This document shows positions 1 to 5,191 of a stretch of DNA of 11,216 nt, piece by piece. A program made the position numbers and the translations under genes. Within the stretch, counting starts at the first letter, position 1. Every line of letters starts with the position of its first letter. Source of the DNA: Ruminococcus sp. (lineage in GTDB: Bacteria; Bacillota; Clostridia; Oscillospirales; Ruminococcaceae); the NCBI GenBank assembly GCA_003446315.1, contig DMBA01000316.1:1-11216 (forward strand), in the 5' to 3' direction. The notes below the pieces were generated by a model that was not told the origin of the DNA, searched no databases, and was given only the letters and a program-made list of their open reading frames with translations.

Positions 1-619
1 CCGGATTGTTCTTGGTTTTACGGGAGAGGATCCGCACGACATTCCGGATCTCCGCATCTCTGCCGATGACCGGATCGAGCTGATGCTTCTTGGCACGTTC
101 CGTCAGATCCTGACCGTATTTTTTCAGCACATCGTATGTGGCTTCCGGTGTTTCATTGGTAATGCGCGTGTTTCCGCGGATCTCCTTGAGTGCCGTCAGT
201 ACCTTCTGTTCTGTGACCTGATGGGTCGCAAACAGATTCTTGATAGTACGGTCGCCGTTTCGGAGCAAAGCCAGCAGCAGGTGCTCAACAGAAATGTATT
301 CATCCTGCATTTGTGCTGCGATCTGTTCCGCAGCATTATAAAGCAGCTCTGTATCGTTGGAGATATAGACAGTGCCTGCCTGTCTGCCGCTTCCGGTAAC
401 GTGGGGGAGTCCGGCGACAATTCGTTCAGCAGCTTTTGCAAGGGCATCGGAATTGGAACCGATGCGCTGAATAAGCTGCGGGATCAGACCGTCCTGCTGC
501 TGCATCATGGCGGTGAGCAGATGGATCGGTTCAACGGCATTGTTCTGGTAGCCGGAGCAGAGGGATTGCGCACTCTGCATGGCTTCCAGTGTTTTTTGCG
601 TCATTTTGTTCGCATTCAT
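1..619 (-). CDS. clpB: ATP-dependent chaperone ClpB, N-terminal part (runs off the left edge)
   Basis: ClpB is a cytoplasmic Hsp100 AAA+ disaggregase that works with DnaK to pull proteins out of aggregates. Only about 206 codons are in the window; the gene continues past base 1. The protein starts [18 protein letters not shown], and residues 1 to about 145 form the double Clp_N substrate-binding domain. The linker into the first AAA+ domain is clear: [18 protein letters not shown] followed by [17 protein letters not shown]. The Walker A motif would lie just outside. The start is set by an AGAGG ribosome site 7 bases upstream of ATG at 619. The gene follows the DUF6483-like gene by 37 bases with no terminator, so it is probably transcribed from the RHH promoter near 2077-2104. 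No CIRCE-type repeat (the HrcA operator) is seen upstream. Family assignment is certain from sequence; operon membership is inferred. Confidence 0.93.
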   Translation of the reverse strand, partial: MNANKMTQKTLEAMQSAQSLCSGYQNNAVEPIHLLTAMMQQQDGLIPQLIQRIGSNSDALAKAAERIVAGLPHVTGSGRQAGTVYISNDTELLYNAAEQIAAQMQDEYISVEHLLLALLRNGDRTIKNLFATHQVTEQKVLTALKEIRGNTRITNETPEATYDVLKKYGQDLTERAKKHQLDPVIGRDAEIRNVVRILSRKTKNNP

Positions 620-656
620 AGGAATACCTCTTTTCTATATCACAATTGTTCCGGTT

Positions 657-1028
657 TTAGTCCGGAAAGAATATATCGGCTATACCGGCTGCACCGAACA
701 GAGAAGCCAGCCGTTTGATGCCGTCTTCGATTCTAGATCGGCTGAATTTGTGTTCATCCAGAAATGCTTCGTCATGCTGAAGCACATATTCATAAAATGA
801 AAAGCCTTTCAGAAGATTGGCAGCCGTTCTGGCATGCATATTGTCATAAAGCAGCGTTTCCGCTTCCCGGATGTTCCCGCTGTCTACCATACGGAAAACC
901 GGATCATCGGTATTGCTTTGCGCTGCGGCGATTTGTTCGGCGGAAGAAAGCTCCCTGCCGAATAGCACTTTCATGATTACGGCGATCATTTCCTTGATCT
1001 GCCGCATGATGTAATCTTGTTCGATCAT
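657..1028 (-). CDS. DUF6483-like small protein
   Basis: A 123-residue soluble, mainly helical protein of unknown function. Its N-terminus (MIEQDYIMRQIKEMIAVIMK, then VLFGRELSS) resembles the Firmicutes DUF6483 family as I recall it; that assignment is from memory, not a search. The rest alternates acidic and hydrophobic stretches (FRMVDSGNIREAETLLYDN; FYEYVLQHDEAFLDEH) that look like helical repeats, a TPR-like impression without clear motifs. No signal peptide, membrane segment or catalytic motif is visible. The start at 1028 is supported by an AAGGAAA ribosome site. It lies 45 bases after the membrane-protein gene and 37 bases before clpB on the same strand, suggesting a shared transcript. 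No biochemical role can be stated. Confidence 0.72.
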   Translation of the reverse strand: MIEQDYIMRQIKEMIAVIMKVLFGRELSSAEQIAAAQSNTDDPVFRMVDSGNIREAETLLYDNMHARTAANLLKGFSFYEYVLQHDEAFLDEHKFSRSRIEDGIKRLASLFGAAGIADIFFPD

Positions 1029-1073
1029 ATCAGTTTCCTTTCTGTATCAGGCGGATGGGCGATACAGAAAAAG

Positions 1074-1388
1074 TTACTGATCCATGCGTACCCGTAATTG
1101 TACCGGCGTTCGGAACACCGGGTGCAGCAGAACGAATGCTGCGGCGAACAGCACGGATGCGGCAAGCAGACAGGTCAGACAGCGATAAAACTGCTGCTGT
1201 TTTTGGTGCTGTACGCGCACGGAAGGTGAAACAGTATGCGTGGTCTGTGTTTCTTCACAAACAAACGCGCCGCAAATTTGCTGCATGACGGTTGCTTGTG
1301 CAGGAACTGCGAGCATACAAACCGTTTGTGCGACCAGAAAAAAGATCATTCTGATTTTGAGATGCTTCTCATGCAGTTTGATATGCAT
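1074..1388 (-). CDS. Small two-segment membrane protein, unknown function
   Basis: A 104-residue protein I do not recognise. Residues about 14-31 are hydrophobic (MIFFLVAQTVCMLAVPAQA) and end in AQA, which could be a signal-peptidase site. Residues about 70-90 (CLTCLLAASVLFAAAFVLL) form a second membrane span. The roughly 40 residues between carry two Cys (39 and 44) and a polar stretch. A short tail, PVQLRVRMDQ, closes the protein. It could be a signal peptide plus anchored domain, or a two-pass protein. The ATG at 1388 has GGTGAT 5 bases upstream, a good match to the 16S tail. Spacing of 39 bases after the RHH gene and 45 before the DUF6483-like gene fits an operon. An overlapping plus-strand frame exists but has no ribosome site or promoter. 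Confidence 0.6.
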   Translation of the reverse strand: MHIKLHEKHLKIRMIFFLVAQTVCMLAVPAQATVMQQICGAFVCEETQTTHTVSPSVRVQHQKQQQFYRCLTCLLAASVLFAAAFVLLHPVFRTPVQLRVRMDQ

Positions 1389-1427
1389 GTTCTATCACCA
1401 TCCTTTCCGTTTGTTAACTGTGATATG

Positions 1428-2048
1428 CTATGCGGTAAAAAATTGTGCGACTGCCTGTTCTGCTTTTCCCCGATCGGGGAGTGCAGCGAAATAGGCTTTC
1501 AATGCCGCATCGACCCGTTTAATATATTGTCCGATCGCCGCGCCAAGTTCCTCGGCGGTCACATCCGGTTTTGCGGGGATATGAAACAGCCGTTTCCATG
1601 CACCGTCAGCGATGGAAAAATCAGAATCCTTGCAATATCCTTTTTGCATTTCAGCGTTTGCCCATGTCCTGAAAAATGCTTCGGAATCAGCGATCAATGC
1701 TTTGTTCTGCGTGCGGAATGAAGCGTGCAGGATTCCAAGTGCATGTTCCGGTTTGCGATACAGTTCAACCCGATAGCGAATGGTCGGTTTATAGCGGTAA
1801 CGCAGCGGACTGCGGATCGTCAGCATACCTTCTGCTGCCTGTTCCTGCAATTGGAACAAGCCGGTCATTTGCTGGGAGAGCGTTTGCAGAATATCTGCCA
1901 TTCTGCGCTCCGGTGTGACGTATCCGACTGCTTCTGCAAGCAGTTGATTGATGAGGTTGGAACGGCTGGTTCCCTGTGCATATGCCATGCGGTCTACGGC
2001 TTCCACCACATCTTCCGAGAGCACGAGACTGTAAACAGCTTTCTTCAT
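1428..2048 (-). CDS. Ribbon-helix-helix (CopG/Arc-like) DNA-binding protein with long C-terminal extension
   Basis: Residues 1-45 of this 206-residue protein have the RHH pattern: a short strand (KKAVYSLVLSEDVVEAVDRM), a helix, a turn with small polar residues (AQGTSRSNL), and a second helix (INQLLAEAV). Such proteins bind DNA as dimers through the strand. Residues about 50-206 are unassigned and contain Arg/Tyr-rich strands (SPLRYRYKPTIRYRVELYRK) followed by helices. I choose ATG 2048 because AGAGGTG sits 8 bases upstream. An upstream ATG at 2129 in the same frame would place 27 extra residues over the gene's own promoter. It is the first gene of a probable minus-strand unit ending in clpB, so it may be its regulator. 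Two GGATTATA repeats overlap its promoter, which suggests autoregulation. RHH call is good; the regulated targets are inference. Confidence 0.8.
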   Translation of the reverse strand: MKKAVYSLVLSEDVVEAVDRMAYAQGTSRSNLINQLLAEAVGYVTPERRMADILQTLSQQMTGLFQLQEQAAEGMLTIRSPLRYRYKPTIRYRVELYRKPEHALGILHASFRTQNKALIADSEAFFRTWANAEMQKGYCKDSDFSIADGAWKRLFHIPAKPDVTAEELGAAIGQYIKRVDAALKAYFAALPDRGKAEQAVAQFFTA

Positions 2049-2076
2049 CTGCGGTACACCTCTTTTCTTTAATAAC

Positions 2077-2104
2077 ATTATACTCGGATTATAGAACTTG
2101 TCAA
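2077..2104 (-). promoter_or_regulatory. Sigma-A promoter for the RHH-membrane-DUF6483-clpB unit
   Basis: On the minus strand the -35 TTGACA occupies 2104-2099 and the -10 TATAAT 2082-2077, separated by 16 bases. Both hexamers are perfect consensus. The start point would be near 2070, giving a leader of about 22 bases before the RHH gene. Confidence 0.78.
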
Positions 2105-2114
2105 TAGGATTATA
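2086..2114. repeat. Direct repeat GGATTATA x2, candidate operator
   Basis: GGATTATA occurs at 2086-2093 and again at 2107-2114, with start points 21 bases apart (two helical turns). One copy lies in the spacer of the RHH promoter and the other just upstream of its -35. RHH dimers commonly bind tandem short sites on one face of DNA, so autorepression is plausible. The binding itself is inferred. Confidence 0.45.
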
Positions 2115-2143
2115 TAATATTTCACACAACTTTCACAGAAATA

Positions 2144-2172
2144 TTGACGAACAGCCGATTTTGTGATATACT
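2144..2172 (+). promoter_or_regulatory. Extended -10 sigma-A promoter for the tRNA-editing gene
   Basis: TTGACG at 2144-2149 and TATACT at 2167-2172 are 17 bases apart, and TG at 2164-2165 gives an extended -10. The start would be near 2179. It diverges from the RHH promoter, with 39 bases between the two -35 boxes. Confidence 0.8.
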
Positions 2173-2186
2173 AAAATAGGGTCATT

Positions 2187-2321
2187 ATGAAACGGAACTG
2201 CGGTTTGTGCTTTTCATATTGTACCTGTGATCCGGGGATTCATACAGATACAGAATATCAGGCGGTCACAGACTTGCAAAACCGCCGTTTCAATAGAATA
2301 TCAGGACAAGGAGTGTCATAG
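2187..2321 (+). CDS. Possible 44-residue Cys-rich leader ORF upstream of the tRNA-editing gene
   Basis: An open frame from ATG 2187 to TAG 2319-2321 fills nearly the whole leader between the promoter and the tRNA-editing gene. The product begins MKRNCGLCFSYCTCDPGIHT, with four Cys spaced as CxxC and CxC in the first 14 residues, then a polar tail. It stops 2 bases before the next ATG, a layout typical of translational coupling, and the next gene's AAGGAG lies inside it. Against it: the predicted transcript start is only about 8 bases upstream, and just AGGG is available as a ribosome site. It could be a leader peptide, a tiny metal-binding protein, or chance. Confidence 0.3.
   Translation: MKRNCGLCFSYCTCDPGIHTDTEYQAVTDLQNRRFNRISGQGVS
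2189..2291 (+). promoter_or_regulatory. Possible folded RNA leader of the tRNA-editing gene
   Basis: GCGGTTT (2200-2206) can pair with AAACCGC (2279-2285), and the stem continues after a 5-base bulge as GAAACG (2189-2194) with CGTTTC (2286-2291). Inside, CTGTGA-T-CC (2225-2233) pairs with GGTCACAG (2264-2271). AGAATATCAGG appears twice, at 2252-2262 and 2295-2305. No T-box conserved motif is present and I do not recognise a known riboswitch class. Confidence 0.35.
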
Positions 2322-2323
2322 AG

Positions 2324-3496
2324 ATGCAGACAGAAAAATTATATGATCTGGACGGCTATTGCCGTTCTTTTACTGCCAAAGTGCTTTCCTGCGAACCGCT
2401 GGCAGATGCCAAAAAACGGAAGGACGGCGCGGCATACGGTGTTGTGCTCGACCGGACTGCATTTTTCCCGGAAGGGGGCGGTCAGACTGCCGATACCGGT
2501 AATCTCGGCAATGCCTGCGTATTGGATGTGCAGGAGATCAACGGTGAGATCGTGCATCTGGTGGATGTGCCGCTGCCGGCCGGTGAAGAAATGGAAGCAG
2601 AACTGAACTGGGAAGAACGCTTCCGGAAAATGCAGAATCATACCGGTGAACATCTGATCTCCGGCATTGTGCACAGCCAGTTTGGATATGATAATGTAGG
2701 TTTCCACCTTGGAACAGACGGTGTGACGGTAGATTTCAGCGGCGTGCTGACACATGCGGAACTTGAATTTGTGGAGTATATCGCAAACCGCGTGGTCGGA
2801 CTGAATGTACCGGTCACGATTTCCTATCCGTCACCGGAAGAATGCAGCAAAATGGATTATCGTTCCAAACTCGAACTGACCGAGAATATCCGGATCGTGA
2901 CCATTGAAGGCTGGGATGTGTGTGCGTGCTGTGCGCCGCATGTGTCGCAGACCGGTGCTGTCGGCGGCATCAAGATCCTGAGCGCAGAGAACTGGAAGGG
3001 CGGCGTGCGGATCCATATGCTCTGCGGTCTGGATGCAAGGGACGATTATCAGAAGCGTCTGGAGCAAACAGTTCGCATCTCGAATCTGCTTTCCTGCAAG
3101 CAATTGGAAGCTGCGGATGCAGTAGAGCGTGTGATGAAGGCATCACAGGCAGAGCGCGAGGAAACCGGTAAACTCCGCCGCGCACTGCTGGATATGAAAA
3201 CTGCCGCCTTGCAGGAAACAGACGGCAATCTCGTTATCTTTGAAGATTTGCTTGACCAGAACAGTCTGCGCAGTCTTGTCAATGCAGGAACCGCAATGGC
3301 AGGGGGTGTCTGCGCCGGATTCCAGGGCAATGATGCGGACGGTTACCGCTATATCATCGGCAGCAGGAATGTCAAGCTGCGCGAGTGGGCGAAAGCATTT
3401 AACGGCGCTTTGAACGGCCGCGGCGGCGGTTCTGATGACATGATCCAGGGAACAGTCAAGGCAGATGCCGATGCGATCCGTGCATATTTTGCCTGA
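2324..3496 (+). CDS. Alanyl-tRNA editing hydrolase, AlaX-long type with DHHA1 domain
   Basis: This 390-residue protein resembles the editing half of alanyl-tRNA synthetase without the aminoacylation domain. Such free-standing enzymes deacylate mischarged Ser- or Gly-tRNA(Ala) in the cytoplasm. The N-terminal domain has the conserved FFPEGGGQTADTG segment (47-59). The Zn site is complete: HTGEH with H106 and H110, then C202 and H206 in the CCAPH motif. Residues about 250-310 are helical, and the C-terminal DHHA1 domain ends in the hallmark GRGGGSDDMIQG (365-376). AAGGAG at 2308-2313 supports ATG 2324. The gene is monocistronic: own promoter, leader of about 145 bases, and a terminator 3 bases past the stop. 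Family firm; exact misacyl substrate unknown. Confidence 0.92.
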   Translation: MQTEKLYDLDGYCRSFTAKVLSCEPLADAKKRKDGAAYGVVLDRTAFFPEGGGQTADTGNLGNACVLDVQEINGEIVHLVDVPLPAGEEMEAELNWEERFRKMQNHTGEHLISGIVHSQFGYDNVGFHLGTDGVTVDFSGVLTHAELEFVEYIANRVVGLNVPVTISYPSPEECSKMDYRSKLELTENIRIVTIEGWDVCACCAPHVSQTGAVGGIKILSAENWKGGVRIHMLCGLDARDDYQKRLEQTVRISNLLSCKQLEAADAVERVMKASQAEREETGKLRRALLDMKTAALQETDGNLVIFEDLLDQNSLRSLVNAGTAMAGGVCAGFQGNDADGYRYIIGSRNVKLREWAKAFNGALNGRGGGSDDMIQGTVKADADAIRAYFA

Positions 3497-3497
3497 A

Positions 3498-3534
3498 TAA
3501 AAAAGCGGCTCTGCCGAAGCAGAGCCAAGTTTTC
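3498..3534. terminator. Bidirectional intrinsic terminator
   Basis: GGCTCTGC (3507-3514), loop CGAA, and GCAGAGCC (3519-3526) form a perfect 8-bp stem. Plus-strand read-out has a short AAGTTTT tail and ends the tRNA-editing gene. Minus-strand read-out has a TTCG tetraloop and a six-T tail, the stronger direction, and would end the ncRNA candidate starting near 3648. Confidence 0.88.
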
Positions 3535-3648
3535 TGAAGGCTGTAACAATGGACTACGTTAAATGCAATCGGTTGAAACACATTTCCACATAAGGAGCCG
3601 CATCTCCGCTGCTGCGCCTGACTCGCTGCTTTGGATTTGTTTCTCCTT
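3498..3648 (-). ncRNA. Unclassified ncRNA candidate, about 150 bases
   Basis: A minus-strand promoter at 3683-3655 and a minus-strand terminator at 3526-3498 bound a segment with no credible coding frame; the only long frame here runs through the terminator. The 5' end AGGGC (3648-3644 region) can pair with GCCTT (3541-3537) just before the terminator hairpin, closing the RNA. GAAACA (3643-3638) can pair with TGTTTC (3580-3575). A competing helix, AAGGAG (3648-3643) with CTCCTT (3597-3592), is also possible. A closed rod with internal loops plus a separate terminator would suit a 6S-like or other housekeeping RNA, but the length is short for 6S and I cannot assign a family. Real transcription is inferred from the promoter/terminator pair. 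Confidence 0.55.
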
Positions 3649-3654
3649 GCCCTA

Positions 3655-3683
3655 ACTATACCAGAAAACACCATAAAAATCAA
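3655..3683 (-). promoter_or_regulatory. Extended -10 promoter for the ncRNA candidate
   Basis: Minus-strand TTGATT (3683-3678), a 17-base spacer, and TATAGT (3660-3655) preceded by TGG, an extended -10. Transcription would start near 3648 and run away from the transporter gene. No coding gene follows it before the terminator at 3498. Confidence 0.68.
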
Positions 3684-3715
3684 CCGTATTCTGCAAACTG
3701 TCAACACTTTGCACC

Positions 3716-3766
3716 CGAATTGAGAACAATTCGTCACCTAATTGCAACTTTTCCCGTAAGTTGTAA
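3716..3766. repeat. Two adjacent dyads upstream of the CorA-family gene
   Basis: CGAATTG-AGAA-CAATTCG at 3716-3733 is a perfect 7-bp inverted repeat. TTGCAACTT (3742-3750) and AAGTTGTAA (3758-3766) form a 9-bp stem with one G-T pair and a 7-base loop. Either could be an operator or a leader hairpin. I find no convincing -35/-10 pair for the transporter gene in 3684-3804, so whether they are transcribed is unclear. Confidence 0.4.
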
Positions 3767-3804
3767 CAAAATAATGATATCATGAAACACGGGAGGGCAT
3801 TCCA

Positions 3805-4737
3805 ATGATGCACTTTTATAAAAGCGAGAACGGCATTCTTCAGCAGACTGAGCAGCCTGATCCGGGCTGCTGGGTCTCGGTTTATGAACCGACACAGGAA
3901 GAAATCGAACGGCTGACCGGAGAATTCGGGCTGGATACCGGATTTGTCCGTTCCTGTCTGGATGAAGAAGAATCATCCCGTATTGAACGGGAAGATAAAC
4001 AGACGCTGATTATCGTTGATACCGCCGTTGCCGAGAAGCAGGAGAAAAGCGATACATATCAGTTTTATACGGTTCCGCTTGGCATAATCAATACTTCGGA
4101 TCGTGTGTTTACGATCTCGCTGCGCCGTAATCATGTGCTGGCGGCTATGGCAGACGGCAAGATCCCGAATGTACAGACACAGCTTCGCACGCGGTTTATT
4201 CTTCAGATCCTGATGCGGATTTCTGCCGGATTTGTCTTTTATCTGAAACAGATCGACAAGATCTCATATTCGATGGAACAGCAGCTAAGCGGTGCGATGA
4301 AAAATCAGGAGATCGTGCAGCTTATGGGACTGGAAAAGTCGCTGGTTTACTTTACAACATCCCTGAAAGCAAACCTCGTGACGATCGAGAAGATCCAGCG
4401 CGGGCGTGTTTTGAAGCTCTATCCGGAAGATGAAGATCTGATGGATGATGTCGGCATTGAGTTCCGGCAGGCGGTCGAGATGGCGAGCATTTACAGCGGC
4501 GTTCTTTCTGCAATGATGGATGCATTTTCATATGTCATTGCCAACAATCAAAACAGCGTGATGTGGCATTTGACGATCATCACGGTCATCATTGAAATCC
4601 CGAATATCATCTTTGCTTTTTACGGGATCAATACCGATACACTGCCGTTTCGTGCAAGCTGGGTATATGCGGTGCTGGTCGCATTCGCTGCTACGGCAGT
4701 TGCGGCATTTTTCCTGCTGCGGAAGCGCAAATTTTGA
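3805..4737 (+). CDS. CorA-family divalent metal ion transporter with GIN signature
   Basis: CorA-family proteins form pentameric inner-membrane channels for Mg2+, Co2+ or Zn2+. This 310-residue protein has the usual layout: a cytoplasmic alpha/beta domain (1 to about 150), long stalk helices (about 150-245), and two C-terminal membrane spans, about 253-272 (LTIITVIIEIPNIIFAF) and 286-305. A basic RKRKF tail follows. The family's GMN loop after the first span reads G274-I275-N276 within FYGINTDTLPF. E. coli-type ZntB also carries GIN, so the ion carried cannot be assumed to be Mg2+. The start at 3805 is favoured over the adjacent ATG at 3808 by GGGAGGG 8 bases upstream. It is monocistronic, ending in its own terminator. 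Family sure, ion unknown. Confidence 0.9.
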   Translation: MMHFYKSENGILQQTEQPDPGCWVSVYEPTQEEIERLTGEFGLDTGFVRSCLDEEESSRIEREDKQTLIIVDTAVAEKQEKSDTYQFYTVPLGIINTSDRVFTISLRRNHVLAAMADGKIPNVQTQLRTRFILQILMRISAGFVFYLKQIDKISYSMEQQLSGAMKNQEIVQLMGLEKSLVYFTTSLKANLVTIEKIQRGRVLKLYPEDEDLMDDVGIEFRQAVEMASIYSGVLSAMMDAFSYVIANNQNSVMWHLTIITVIIEIPNIIFAFYGINTDTLPFRASWVYAVLVAFAATAVAAFFLLRKRKF

Positions 4738-4746
4738 GAAGAAAAA

Positions 4747-4793
4747 CCGGAAAGCGGACACGTTTTACTGTCGTTCGTTTTCCGGCTTTTTTT
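4747..4793 (+). terminator. Intrinsic terminator of the CorA-family gene
   Basis: CCGGAAA (4747-4753) pairs with TTTCCGG (4779-4785); inside, GACA can pair with TGTC. Seven T follow at 4787-4793. It starts 9 bases after the stop codon. Confidence 0.82.
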
Positions 4794-4796
4794 GCA

Positions 4797-4971
4797 GAAA
4801 AACAAACTGGAAAATAAAAAAATATTGCAGGATGGATAGGCGCGAAATTACACATTTGTTTTATGCTGTCAAAATAGACATAACAAAATTCCAATTGTTG
4901 GGGTTGAGTTGTAGACTTCGCTGATGGGCGTTTTTGCTTCTTTAAGATTATATGAATAAAAATTGATTTAC
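4797..4971. other. AT-rich intergenic stretch, nothing assigned
   Basis: Between the transporter terminator and the protease promoter I see no gene with a ribosome site, no strong hairpin and no repeat of note. A weak CCAA/TTGG dyad lies near 4891-4901. The stretch is AT-rich upstream DNA and may help promoter activity, which cannot be judged from sequence. Confidence 0.5.
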
Positions 4972-5001
4972 TTGACATATGCCGTTCGGATGTGCTAAAA
5001 T
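4972..5001 (+). promoter_or_regulatory. Promoter of the protease-sortase operon
   Basis: TTGACA at 4972-4977, an 18-base spacer, and TAAAAT at 4996-5001 preceded by TGC (extended -10). The start would be near 5008, leaving a leader of about 184 bases. An inverted repeat TTCGGAT (4985-4991) / ATCCGAA (5017-5023) brackets the -10 and start point. Confidence 0.72.
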
Positions 5002-5007
5002 ACAGTT

Positions 5008-5191
5008 GTTCATTTGATCCGAAGGTGCGAAATTGAAAAGATTTTGCGCTGCGTTTTGTGTACATTTTTGAGGATGAATGTGCACAGTTTGAACGGCTGT
5101 ATTCTGCCTGAAAAGGAAGAAAAACCGTTGCTTTTATATTTGCATCACAACGCGGAATGCGTGTGAAATATTTTCAGAAGGGATGATTCTT
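5008..5191 (+). promoter_or_regulatory. Long untranslated leader of the protease gene, with hairpin
   Basis: GTGTACATT (5058-5066) pairs with AATGTGCAC (5077-5085), 9 bp with one G-T pair and a 10-base loop holding GAGG. Such a leader could stabilise the mRNA or regulate translation. No known riboswitch motif is recognised. A 30-codon frame starts at 5074 but its GAGG touches the ATG. Confidence 0.35.

Noticed and set aside
649..667. TTCCGG/CCGGAA dyad at the end of the DUF6483-like gene, as a terminator before clpB
   Set aside because: Only 6 bp with a 7-base loop, overlapping the stop codon, and no T-tract on the minus strand.
83..718. A 211-codon plus-strand frame opposite clpB
   Set aside because: The minus strand here encodes an unmistakable ClpB N-terminus.
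1236..1721. A 161-codon plus-strand frame opposite the membrane-protein and RHH genes
   Set aside because: It overlaps two minus-strand genes with good ribosome sites and operon spacing, and its Cys/Phe-rich product has no family features.
2179..2323. T-box leader for the tRNA-editing gene
   Set aside because: No AGxxGGGTGGxACCGCG-like segment and no terminator/antiterminator pair is visible.
3699..3704. A perfect minus-strand TTGACA upstream of the ncRNA promoter
   Set aside because: No -10 lies at 16-18 bases; it is 38 bases from TATAGT. TTGATT at 3683-3678 fits better.
3456..3737. A 93-codon minus-strand frame over the ncRNA candidate
   Set aside because: It starts upstream of the promoter at 3655-3683 and runs through the terminator hairpin into the end of the tRNA-editing gene. 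It has no ribosome site.
5074..5166. A 30-codon frame in the protease leader
   Set aside because: GAGG directly adjoins its ATG inside a hairpin loop, and it ends well before the protease; too weak to call.
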